Both the position numbers and the translations under genes were made by a program. From SHLQ01 sp033344795 (GTDB lineage Bacteria; Actinomycetota; Acidimicrobiia; Acidimicrobiales; SHLQ01): 64,000 nucleotides of DNA. The stretch covers positions 4,340,001 through 4,404,000 of the forward strand of contig JAWPMS010000001.1 of assembly GCA_033344795.1 (NCBI GenBank), given 5' to 3'. Positions 49,697-57,617 of the stretch are shown piece after piece. Every line of letters starts with the position of its first letter. Positions within the stretch are counted from its first letter, which is position 1. A model generated the notes under the pieces. It was not told the origin of the DNA. It worked only from the letters and a program-made list of their open reading frames with translations, and did no database searches.

Positions 49697-51394
49697 ATGA
49701 ACACGTCTTCCTCCAACAGCCACGGCATCGGATCACCGGTGACAGGAATCGCCGCGCCTCGCGGTACCGACCTGTCGTGCAAAGGATGGCCACAGGAAGC
49801 CGCGTTTCGCATGTTGCAGAACAACCTTGACCCCGCGGTCGCAGAGAATCCCGACGAGCTCGTGGTCTACGGCGGCACCGGACGCGCCGCCAGATCGTGG
49901 CCGGCGTACAAAGCGATGCTGCACACCCTCACCACGCTCGAGCGCAACGAGACGATGCTCGTACAGTCCGGCAAACCGGTTGGCGTCATGCGGACACACG
50001 AATGGGCGCCTCGGGTTCTGCTCGCCAACTCCAACTTGGTCCCCGACTGGGCCAACTGGGATGACTTTCGACGACTCGAGCACCAGGGCCTCACCATGTA
50101 CGGCCAGATGACCGCAGGATCATGGATCTACATCGGCACCCAGGGAATCCTGCAAGGAACGTACGAGTGTTTCGCAGAGATCGGTCGGAAGCGATTCGGC
50201 GGAACACTGGCGGGAACACTCACCGTCACTGCTGGCGCTGGCGGCATGGGAGGTGCTCAACCACTTGCGGTCACGATGAACGACGGCGTGGTTTTGCTGG
50301 TCGATGTCGACCAACACATGCTCGATCGCCGGGTTGCGCATCGATACCTCGACGAGATCGCACCTGACTACGATTCGGCGATTGCTCGCGTGACGGAAGC
50401 AAAACGGACGAAGACGCCCCTGTCGGTCGGCCTGCTGGGCAACGCCGCGGATGTACTCCCCCGCCTCCTCGCAGATGGCGTCGAAGCCGACATCGTCACC
50501 GACCAGACCAGTGCACACGACCCCCTCAGCTACATGCCCAACGATCTGTCCCCCGAGGCGGCGGCTGAACTCAAGACCACCGATCCCACAGAATTCACTC
50601 GGCGATCTCGATCAGCGATGGCTACTCATTGCCAGGCGATGGTCGGCTTCATGGATGCTGGCGCCGAGGTGTTCGACTATGGCAACAGCCTCCGCGCTGA
50701 AGCGAAACTGGGCGGTTTCGATCGAGCGTTTGACTATCCCGGCTTTCTCCCCGCCTACATTCGCCCACTCTTTTGTGAGGGACTCGGGCCCTTCCGTTGG
50801 GTCGCCCTTTCGGGCGACCCCGGCGACATCGCCGCAACAGACAAAGCGGTGCTTGAGATGTTTCCCGACAACGAAGGTCTCGCCAAGTGGATTCGCCTCG
50901 CCGGAGAACGCGTTGCGTATCAGGGGCTACCCGCGCGCATCTGCTGGTTGGGATACGGAGAACGCCACCTGCTTGGACTGCGATTCAACGAGATGGTGAA
51001 GTCGGGCGAGCTCAAAGCGCCGGTTGTCATCGGCCGTGATCACCTGGACTCCGGTTCGGTGGCGTCGCCATATCGCGAGACCGAAGGCATGATCGACGGA
51101 TCCGACGCCATTGCCGACTGGCCGCTTCTGAACGGGTTGGTCAATACGTGCTCGGGTGCAACCTGGGTCAGCGTGCACCATGGCGGCGGTGTCGGAATCG
51201 GGCGGTCGATCCACGCGGGCCAGGTGAGTGTCGCAGACGGCACCGACCTCGCGGCCGAGAAGCTCGAGCGTGTCCTGACCAACGATCCAGCCATGGGAGT
51301 GATCCGACATGTCGACGCCGGCTACGACCGTGCCATCGAAGTCGCGCACGACCGAGGTGTCACGATTCCCATGCAACCCGTCTCCAACGAGTGA
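49697..51394 (+). CDS. hutU: Urocanate hydratase
   Basis: A 565-residue urocanase, normal length, which converts urocanate to imidazolonepropionate using tightly bound NAD+. The NAD glycine motif TVTAGAGGMGGAQPLAVT is at about residues 177-194; the conserved catalytic Cys region ARICWLGYGERHLLGLRFNE and the end VSVHHGGGVGIGRSIHAGQV are intact. ATG 49697 is chosen because the earlier in-frame TTG at 49661 lies in the -35 box. First gene of the plus-strand hut operon; 16 bp separate it from the deformylase-like gene. Confidence 0.96.
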   Translation: MNTSSSNSHGIGSPVTGIAAPRGTDLSCKGWPQEAAFRMLQNNLDPAVAENPDELVVYGGTGRAARSWPAYKAMLHTLTTLERNETMLVQSGKPVGVMRTHEWAPRVLLANSNLVPDWANWDDFRRLEHQGLTMYGQMTAGSWIYIGTQGILQGTYECFAEIGRKRFGGTLAGTLTVTAGAGGMGGAQPLAVTMNDGVVLLVDVDQHMLDRRVAHRYLDEIAPDYDSAIARVTEAKRTKTPLSVGLLGNAADVLPRLLADGVEADIVTDQTSAHDPLSYMPNDLSPEAAAELKTTDPTEFTRRSRSAMATHCQAMVGFMDAGAEVFDYGNSLRAEAKLGGFDRAFDYPGFLPAYIRPLFCEGLGPFRWVALSGDPGDIAATDKAVLEMFPDNEGLAKWIRLAGERVAYQGLPARICWLGYGERHLLGLRFNEMVKSGELKAPVVIGRDHLDSGSVASPYRETEGMIDGSDAIADWPLLNGLVNTCSGATWVSVHHGGGVGIGRSIHAGQVSVADGTDLAAEKLERVLTNDPAMGVIRHVDAGYDRAIEVAHDRGVTIPMQPVSNE

Positions 51395-51410
51395 TCGCAG
51401 AGGTACCCCG

Positions 51411-51983
51411 GTGACCGTCCGTTCCATCCTGACCATCGGAGACCCAGAACTCCGCGTCATCGCTGCACCTGTCGATCCAGCCGACATCGCATCTCCTGAG
51501 ATTCAGAAACTGATCGACGATCTCATCGAGACGATGCGAGACGCCCACGGAGCCGGCTTGGCCGCGACACAAGTCGGTGAACACGTTCGGATCGCAGTCA
51601 TGGAGGTGGGTGACAATCCTCGCTACCCCTACAAGCCGCGCATTCCGCTCACCGTCGCCATCAATCCAATCATCAAGCCGCTGGACGACGAACTCGTCGA
51701 GATCAACGAGGGATGCCTCTCGGTTCCGATGCGCGGCAATGTGCAACGAAGCGTCAACGTACGAGTGCGGTATTACGACCGGAACGGCGTGGCCCATGAC
51801 GAGATCAAGCGAGGCTTGACGGCGGGAACATGGCAACACGAGTGCGACCATCTCGACGGGGTCTTGTTCATCGACCGGGTCGGCGACCCGACGACCTTGG
51901 CCACGTGGGACGAGTTCAACAAACACCACCGCACCGCCTTTGTCGAACGGATCACGGCGTTTGTCGAGCGCGTCGGGTCATGA
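51411..51983 (+). CDS. Peptide-deformylase-like metalloenzyme inside hut operon
   Basis: A 190-residue protein with all three deformylase motifs intact: I GAGLAATQVG (GxGLAAxQ), II EGCLSVP with the metal Cys, and III QHECDHLDG (HExDH). It should bind Fe(II)/Zn and remove formyl groups. GTG 51411 starts 16 bp after hutU, and its stop overlaps the hutF ATG (51980-51983), so it is a full operon member. Housekeeping def is normally next to fmt, not here. Since hutF yields N-formylglutamate and no hutG is present, this enzyme may deformylate that compound; this is a hypothesis from context. Confidence 0.9.
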   Translation: MTVRSILTIGDPELRVIAAPVDPADIASPEIQKLIDDLIETMRDAHGAGLAATQVGEHVRIAVMEVGDNPRYPYKPRIPLTVAINPIIKPLDDELVEINEGCLSVPMRGNVQRSVNVRVRYYDRNGVAHDEIKRGLTAGTWQHECDHLDGVLFIDRVGDPTTLATWDEFNKHHRTAFVERITAFVERVGS

Positions 51984-53317
51984 CGACCTGGTGGTGCGAG
52001 TACGCGCTCATCGGTGGCGCGGTCGAACATGGCGTGACGGTCAGGACCGCCCACGGGAGGTTCACCAGCGTCGAGGCGAACACCGCGCCAGCGATCGAGG
52101 CGTCGCGGCTTTCGGGTCTCACGGTGCCTGGGTTTGCCAATACCCACAGTCACGCGTTTCATCGAGCGCTTCGCTCGCGCGTCCAGGCCGAACGCGGGAC
52201 GTTCTGGACGTGGCGCGAGATCATGTATCGGGCCGCCGAACGTTTGAATCCGGACAACTACCACCGACTTGCCCGAGCGGTATTCGCAGAGATGGCAGTC
52301 GCTGGCATGACGGTCGTCGGCGAGTTTCACTACGTGCACCATCAGATCGATGGCACCCCGTATGACAGCCCGAACGTCATGGGTGAGGCGCTTCTCGCGG
52401 CCGCCAGCGAAGCAGGAATCCGCATCACCCTGCTCGACGCGCTCTATCTCCATGGAGGCCTCGAGGCCGAAGGCCACGTCGCTCCGAGCGGCGCGCAGTT
52501 GCGCTATCGCGATACGGACGCACACCGATGGGCCGAGCGCGTCGGGCGACTTAGCGATGGAGATCGCCATCGAATTGGCGCCGCCATTCACAGCGTGCGT
52601 GCCGTGAATCCCGACTCGATGCAAGTCGTGTCTGCATGGGCGAGCCAGCGCGACGCGCCGCTTCATGCCCATGTGTCTGAGCAACGCGCCGAGAACGACA
52701 GATCCGTGCATCACTATGGCCGCACGCCGACCGCCCTCCTCGAGTTGGTCGGCGCATTGGAGACGAACTTCACTGCCGTTCACGCCACCCACCTGACCGA
52801 CCATGACCTCGAGCTTCTGGCGACGAACCGTTGCAGTGTGTGCATGTGTCCCACCACCGAGCGCGACCTCGGCGATGGGATCGGGCTGACATCCGAGCTC
52901 GTCGCCAAGGGGGTCCCGCTCAGCCTCGGAAGCGACTCTCACGCGGTCATCGACCAAATGGCTGAGGCCCGTGCCGTCGAGTTGAACGAACGACTCCGCT
53001 CGGAGAAACGCGGCACCCATTCGGCCACCGAATTGATGCATATGGCTACAACTGCTGGTCATCGCAGCCTCGGGTGGGACGATGCTGGCGCGATCGCCGT
53101 CGGTCTTCGAGCTGACCTGGTGACGATCGGACTCGACTCCGAGCGTCTCGCTGGAGCGGCATCGGATCTCCTGATCGAAGCTGCGGTATTCGCGTCGACA
53201 ACGAGCGACATCACGTCGGTCATTGTTGATGGGGAAGCTCTCGTGTCCGGGGGGAACCACGTGCACATCGATGTGGCAGCAGAATTGCAGGCGACCATCG
53301 AGGAGCTCCTTTCATGA
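51980..53317 (+). CDS. hutF: Formimidoylglutamate deiminase
   Basis: A 445-residue amidohydrolase-superfamily enzyme that turns N-formimidoyl-L-glutamate into N-formyl-L-glutamate and ammonia. Metal and catalytic residues are seen in GFANTHSHAFHRALR, AAIHSVRAVN, DAPLHAHVSEQ, AVHATHLTD and LGSDSHAVIDQM. The HSHAFHRALR string and position between hutU and hutI favour HutF over guanine deaminase-like relatives. ATG 51980 overlaps the deformylase stop; its own stop overlaps hutI. Confidence 0.93.
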   Translation: MTTWWCEYALIGGAVEHGVTVRTAHGRFTSVEANTAPAIEASRLSGLTVPGFANTHSHAFHRALRSRVQAERGTFWTWREIMYRAAERLNPDNYHRLARAVFAEMAVAGMTVVGEFHYVHHQIDGTPYDSPNVMGEALLAAASEAGIRITLLDALYLHGGLEAEGHVAPSGAQLRYRDTDAHRWAERVGRLSDGDRHRIGAAIHSVRAVNPDSMQVVSAWASQRDAPLHAHVSEQRAENDRSVHHYGRTPTALLELVGALETNFTAVHATHLTDHDLELLATNRCSVCMCPTTERDLGDGIGLTSELVAKGVPLSLGSDSHAVIDQMAEARAVELNERLRSEKRGTHSATELMHMATTAGHRSLGWDDAGAIAVGLRADLVTIGLDSERLAGAASDLLIEAAVFASTTSDITSVIVDGEALVSGGNHVHIDVAAELQATIEELLS

Positions 53318-54483
53318 ACCCAACAGCGCCTTCGCTCGTGATCGACAACATCGCAATGTTGGTCACAAACGACAGCGCCCTCGGCAGGGGCGCGCTTGGC
53401 ATCGTCGAGGACGCGTCGCTCGTGATCGCTGACGACACGGTGGTGGCCGTCGGACCGGCAGGCGCAGTTGCGGACGAGCGAATCGATGCCGGCGGGGCTG
53501 CGGTCCTTCCAGGTTTCGTCGATTCCCACACTCATCTCGTCTTTGCGGGTGATCGCTCGGAAGAGTTCACGAGCCGCATGGCCGGCCAGCCCTACGACGG
53601 TGGCGGCATCCGAGTCACCACCGACGCTACGAGGTCGACCTCGACTAGCGAGCTCGATCGCCTCGTTCGACTTCGCCTGGCCGAAGCGCACCGCGCCGGC
53701 ACGACGACCATCGAGATCAAGTCGGGGTACGGGCTCAACGTGACCGACGAAGCTCGCAGCCTTCAGATCGCCGAGGCGCATACTGCCGAAACCACGTTCC
53801 TCGGGGCTCACCTGCTGCCGAGTGAGTTCGAGGGTCGCTCCGACGATTACATCGACCTGGTCTGCGGCGACATGCTCACGGCCGCTGCGCCGCATGCGAA
53901 GTGGATCGACGCATTCTGCGAGGTCGGCGCGTTCGACGTCGACCAGAGTCGAGCGGTTCTGGAAGCCGGCCAGAGTGCTGGCCTGGGTCTTCGACTGCAC
54001 GGAAACCAACTCGGAACCAGTGGCGGCGTTCAGCTCGCCGTCGAATGCGGTTGTGCGTCCGTCGATCATTGCACGCACCTCACCGATGCCGACATCGACG
54101 CCCTCGCGGGCAGCGACACGGTGGCGACGTTTCTACCGGCCGCCGACTTTTCGACAAAACAACCGTACGTCGATGCGCGACGTGTGATCGACGCCGGAGC
54201 AACCGTCGCGATCGCCTCGAACTGCAACCCCGGATCGAGCTACACGACGTCGATCTCGTTCTGCATCGCCCTTGCGGTGCGAGAGATGAACATGACGATC
54301 GACGAGGCGATCCAGGCGGTGACGCTCGGCGGAGCCGCAGCGCTGCAAAGAAGCGATGTCGGCCGGCTGACCCCTGGATCCAAGGGTCACGCAGTCATCC
54401 TCGAGGCACCGTCGTACCACCACCTCGCATACCGTCCAGGAGTGCCTCTCATTCGCCAGACGATCGGCCCGCTCGCATCATGA
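53314..54483 (+). CDS. hutI: Imidazolonepropionase
   Basis: A 389-residue amidohydrolase that opens imidazolonepropionate to formimidoylglutamate. Motifs: LPGFVDSHTHLVFAGDRSEE (metal HxH and family-specific FAGDR), TTIEIKSGYGLNV, LRLHGNQLG, SVDHCTHLTDADI and IASNCNPGSSYTTSI, all typical of HutI. ATG 53314 overlaps the hutF stop and the hutI stop overlaps the following oxygenase start (54480-54483), so the whole set is translationally coupled. Confidence 0.96.
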   Translation: MNPTAPSLVIDNIAMLVTNDSALGRGALGIVEDASLVIADDTVVAVGPAGAVADERIDAGGAAVLPGFVDSHTHLVFAGDRSEEFTSRMAGQPYDGGGIRVTTDATRSTSTSELDRLVRLRLAEAHRAGTTTIEIKSGYGLNVTDEARSLQIAEAHTAETTFLGAHLLPSEFEGRSDDYIDLVCGDMLTAAAPHAKWIDAFCEVGAFDVDQSRAVLEAGQSAGLGLRLHGNQLGTSGGVQLAVECGCASVDHCTHLTDADIDALAGSDTVATFLPAADFSTKQPYVDARRVIDAGATVAIASNCNPGSSYTTSISFCIALAVREMNMTIDEAIQAVTLGGAAALQRSDVGRLTPGSKGHAVILEAPSYHHLAYRPGVPLIRQTIGPLAS

Positions 54484-55256
54484 CCACAGAACACATCAAC
54501 GTCGCCGCACACCCGATAACCGAAGCCGCATACCTGCAGCGCTGCCGCGAGCTCCTCGATGCGACAGGGGTCTTGGTTCTCGACGACTTCTTTCCAGAAA
54601 GGACGATCACGGAAATCGTTGCCTCGTCAGCGCCGCAGGAGTCCGATGCGTACTACGCGAACTCGACCCACAACGTCTACCTCACTGCTGCGGACCAGAC
54701 TTTCGCCGCCGATCACCCGCACAACCGCCAGGTCGCGAGCAGTAAGGGACTCATCGCGGACGACGAGGTGCCTGCTGACTCACCGTTGCGTTCGGTGTAT
54801 GAGGACGGCGACTTCCGCAGCTTTCTGTGCGGGGTCCTCGGCATCTCTGAGATTCATCCGTATGACGATCAACTGTCATCGATCAACGTGCACTTTGCCG
54901 CAGAGGGCATGGAGCTCGGTTGGCACTTCGACAACTCCGCATTCGCCGTCACGATGCTTCTGCAAGCGCCCTTAGCAGGCGGCGTGTTCGAGTACGTGCC
55001 CGATGTTCGCGATGCCGACGCCGGAGATCAGGCCTATGAAGCTGTTGGCCGAGTGCTCGATCGCGTCACGCCGGTGAGAACTCTCGACTTCGCTCCTGGT
55101 GCGCTCGTGCTCTTTCGCGGCCGCAACGCCATGCATCGGGTGACGCCGACACAGGGCGATACGACCCGCATGCTGGTGGTTTTTGCGTTCAATGATCAGC
55201 CGGGCGTCAAGCTGTCGGAGTCCGCTCTGCAAACCTTCTATGGACGCCTGGGTTAG
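54480..55256 (+). CDS. 2OG-Fe(II) oxygenase at end of hut operon
   Basis: A 258-residue oxygenase. The HxD is in MELGWHFDNSAFAVTMLLQA and the distal His and Arg in NAMHRVTPTQGDTTRMLVVF; the LGWHFDNS motif places it with HalD/ArpA-type 2OG oxygenases. It is coupled by ATGA to hutI. No standard histidine degradation step needs an oxygenase, so its substrate might be histidine, a methylated or hydroxylated imidazole, or a pathway by-product. Its 3' end overlaps the convergent regulator by 4 bp. Confidence 0.87.
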   Translation: MTTEHINVAAHPITEAAYLQRCRELLDATGVLVLDDFFPERTITEIVASSAPQESDAYYANSTHNVYLTAADQTFAADHPHNRQVASSKGLIADDEVPADSPLRSVYEDGDFRSFLCGVLGISEIHPYDDQLSSINVHFAAEGMELGWHFDNSAFAVTMLLQAPLAGGVFEYVPDVRDADAGDQAYEAVGRVLDRVTPVRTLDFAPGALVLFRGRNAMHRVTPTQGDTTRMLVVFAFNDQPGVKLSESALQTFYGRLG

Positions 55257-55771
55257 TCATCGCGATAGAGATCTGCAGCCTCCTTGAGCCGCGTCGAGAC
55301 CGCGCGTCGAAGTCGGGACGGCTCGAGCACCTCCACATGACCACTCAGACCGAGCAATTCAGCCACGACGGAGTCGAACGTTTCGAGCCGAAACGTGACC
55401 ACCAGCCATCCGTTCTGATCGGGCGGCACAGATCGACGCACGCGCATGGGTGGCAAACCGCCGAGAACCGCTGCCAGCTGACGCCCTTCGGGTGAGATCC
55501 GCACGACGGCGCGTTCCGGTGGCCCTGGCCGACGGCTCTTTCGTTTCCACGCAGCGGGATCGGGAAGGACCTGGGTGAAGTCGTCGAGCAGCTGGAAGCC
55601 GCCTCCTGGCCCTCGAGTGGCGTAGATCGGCACCCCTGCCCCGGACAACTCATCGAGATCGCGAAGGATGGTCCGTTCGCTCACCTCGAGTTCGGCCGCA
55701 AGGGCGCCCGCGGTGACGCGACCGCGCCGCTGCAGAATCAACACCAACTCGACCAGTCGACCAGCGCGCAC
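55253..55771 (-). CDS. Short HTH regulator with WCX end but no WYL core
   Basis: A 172-residue regulator. Residues 1-60 form an HTH_11 domain (LVELVLILQRRGRVTAGALA, AELEVSERTILRDLDELSGA), as in WYL proteins. The C-terminal 65 residues (VRRSVPPDQNGWLVVTFRLE; FDSVVAELLGLSGHVEVLEP) look like the WCX segment that usually ends WYL proteins. The central WYL domain of about 80-100 residues is missing, with only a basic linker between. GTG 55771 follows CAGAGT by 6 nt, with TTGTCA 18 nt upstream overlapping the pentamer array, so it may regulate itself and perhaps hutU. Confidence 0.8.
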   Translation of the reverse strand: MRAGRLVELVLILQRRGRVTAGALAAELEVSERTILRDLDELSGAGVPIYATRGPGGGFQLLDDFTQVLPDPAAWKRKSRRPGPPERAVVRISPEGRQLAAVLGGLPPMRVRRSVPPDQNGWLVVTFRLETFDSVVAELLGLSGHVEVLEPSRLRRAVSTRLKEAADLYRDD

Positions 55772-55791
55772 GAGAACACTCTGGCATCGTT

Positions 55792-55826
55792 TGTGAGTTC
55801 ATGACAAGAGATGTCAGTTATTGTCA
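55792..55826. promoter_or_regulatory. Second 10-bp-phased TGWCA-type pentamer array
   Basis: Pentamers start at 55792 (TGTGA), 55802 (TGACA), 55812 (TGTCA) and 55822 (TGTCA), exactly 10 bp apart, in the divergent region between the short HTH regulator and the gene at 55862. The regulator promoter on the minus strand (TTGTCA 55807-55802, 18 nt, CAGAGT 55783-55778) overlaps the second pentamer. Same design as the hutU array. Confidence 0.62.
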
Positions 55827-55861
55827 CGTAGGTTCGGAGCATCACCAGTCGAGGAGGCACC

Positions 55862-56275
55862 GTGAGCAACGTTGAGGGAAATGGAACGGCCGAGGATCCG
55901 TGGATTCTCACCACGCCGCCGGGCAAGTCCGAATTCGAGGCACATCGTGAGCCCGATGCCGATCCTCCGGCGTTGGTCATACAGGTCAAGTCGACGCAGC
56001 TTCGCTATCACCTCCAATGCATCGAGGACCTCCATGAGATGCTGACAGAGCGTGGTGACTGGATGCTCCTCGGCAATGCCGATGAAGGAAAGCCAGTCAC
56101 CGAGGACACGGTCGAGGCGTGGGGTCGCGACGAGAGCAACCCGGTCGGCGGCTGGTATGGCCTCAAGAAGGGGCTGCGGGGCCGGTTCGGCAACTATGTT
56201 CCACCGGTACTCGAAGCACTCGGGCTTGCCGAGGTCGAGCACAACGCCCGCAACAACTCGATGCGAGCGCTCTGA
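55862..56275 (+). CDS. Conserved small hypothetical protein
   Basis: A 137-residue soluble protein. The start region EDPWILTTPPGKSEFEAHRE and the segment QVKSTQLRYHLQCIEDLHEM recall small actinobacterial proteins of unknown function. Trp and Gly are frequent (GRDESNPVGGWYGLKKGLRG). The C-terminal half, with PPVLEALGLAEVEHNARNN, is helical and could bind nucleic acid, but nothing proves it. GTG 55862 has GAGGAGG 5 nt upstream. It shares its control region with the truncated WYL-type regulator and probably belongs to its regulon. Confidence 0.75.
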   Translation: MSNVEGNGTAEDPWILTTPPGKSEFEAHREPDADPPALVIQVKSTQLRYHLQCIEDLHEMLTERGDWMLLGNADEGKPVTEDTVEAWGRDESNPVGGWYGLKKGLRGRFGNYVPPVLEALGLAEVEHNARNNSMRAL

Positions 56276-56360
56276 GTTCCGACGCGAAGCGGGCAGATCG
56301 TTGCCTCATGGAAGGAACGATCTGCCCGACTTCAACTGACGTGGATAGGTGTCTCGCTGG

Positions 56361-57617
56361 CTACGACTTCTCGATCGCTTCGACAGCGGCGAAGAACTCC
56401 GCAAGCAGCCGATCGATCTCGGCATCTCGTTCGGTCTCGATCACGTGGAAGAGATCGTCGATCTCCATGAGGCGAGGATCAACTTCGAGTTCTGCAGCGA
56501 CCCGGGCCGCAATCCAAGCGCTCTCTGCAGCATCGATGTCCGCTTCGATTTGAGCCCGCTCAGTCTCGTCTTCGGTGGCTTCGAGGTCAGCCAGGAGTGC
56601 ATCGATGATGGGCTCCCATTCCTCAGCCAGCGCCTTGTGCGCCGCCTCGAGGTCAGCGAGTAGACCATCACGCTCTTCTTCAAGCGGCTTGATCAGCGCA
56701 GTTGCCTCAGCTCGCACTTTGTCCTTGGCGATGTGAACCGCCTCTTCGAGCGCAGCAATCTGTTCTTGTTTGGCCTTCTCCGCCTCGGTCTTGGCCTCCT
56801 TTTCCTTCTGCTCCTTCTTGGCCTGCTCCTCAGCCTCTGCCTTGGCCTTCTCCTCGGCCTCCTTCTTGGCCTTCTCCTCAGCCTCAGCCTCCGCCTTGGC
56901 CTTTTCCTCGGCCTCCTTCTTGGCCTTCTCCTCAGCCTCAGCCTCCGCCTTGGCCTTCTCCTCGGCCTCCTTCACCCCATATGGCAGAAGGTCTTCTCCG
57001 GTGAAGGATGACTCGTCCTTTTCGATCTTGCTCTCGGACTTGTCTTGTTCTTCGTCGGTCTTCTCGACTTCCTTGTCGGCTACTTCGTCTTTTTCGACTT
57101 CGTCCTTCTTCTCTTCTTCCTCGATGAATGCAAGAGCGTCTGGGTCTTCGGGCAGATCGATCGTCTCGATCTTGGCCGGTTCGTTGTCGGGTAGGTACGG
57201 CACATCGATTGCGCCGGTTGCGTGTGCACCACTGAGCGACGCTGCAGCGACCGTGGTGCCCACGACCACCTTTCCGCCGATCGTTCCCAGAAATGCTGCT
57301 GCTTGTCCAATCATCGAGTTTCTCCTCACAGGTTGTGCCGAAGGCGCTTCGGTTGGGGCCAAGACGATGGTCTCGTCCTCCCCGCGAAGCTCGATCGGCT
57401 CAGGGTTTGGTGTGAGATCCACTCCGACGAACTCGGCGAGCGCGGGGGATATTGCGGGTGACTCAATCCGATTCGGCAGCGCTCGTACCTCGGCGAACAG
57501 GGTTTCCAATTCGCCCAGGTCAGGGCGAGCTGAAGTCCCAGCGATGAGGGCTTCTACATCTTCGGGGGAGAGCGTGTCGTCGTGCATCTCGAAGGAGGAA
57601 TCGTCGAAGTTGCTCAT
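56361..57617 (-). CDS. Probable membrane protein with long Lys/Glu/Ala coiled coil, ECF partner
   Basis: A 418-residue protein. Residues 1-100 are acidic and predicted cytoplasmic; a weakly hydrophobic segment at about 104-130 (AAAFLGTIGGKVVVGTTVAA) may cross the membrane; 150-200 is strongly charged; 215-290 is a TolA-like coiled coil made of KAKAEAEAEEKAKKEAEEKA-type units; the rest is a further helical region ending ERDAEIDRLLAEFFAAVEAI. It overlaps the ECF sigma gene by ATGA, the third such pair here, so an anti-sigma or sensor role is inferred. The coiled coil may span the wall or bind partners. Confidence 0.75.
   Translation of the reverse strand: MSNFDDSSFEMHDDTLSPEDVEALIAGTSARPDLGELETLFAEVRALPNRIESPAISPALAEFVGVDLTPNPEPIELRGEDETIVLAPTEAPSAQPVRRNSMIGQAAAFLGTIGGKVVVGTTVAAASLSGAHATGAIDVPYLPDNEPAKIETIDLPEDPDALAFIEEEEKKDEVEKDEVADKEVEKTDEEQDKSESKIEKDESSFTGEDLLPYGVKEAEEKAKAEAEAEEKAKKEAEEKAKAEAEAEEKAKKEAEEKAKAEAEEQAKKEQKEKEAKTEAEKAKQEQIAALEEAVHIAKDKVRAEATALIKPLEEERDGLLADLEAAHKALAEEWEPIIDALLADLEATEDETERAQIEADIDAAESAWIAARVAAELEVDPRLMEIDDLFHVIETERDAEIDRLLAEFFAAVEAIEKS
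56839..56973 (-). repeat. 54-bp tandem repeat, about 2.5 copies
   Basis: Copies begin at 56839, 56893 and 56947 (the last is cut at about 56973). Each encodes the 18-residue unit EAEEKAKKEAEEKAKAEA in the coiled coil. Copies are nearly identical at the DNA level, unlike the rest of the gene, which points to recent slippage or recombination; copy number could vary among strains. Confidence 0.9.
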
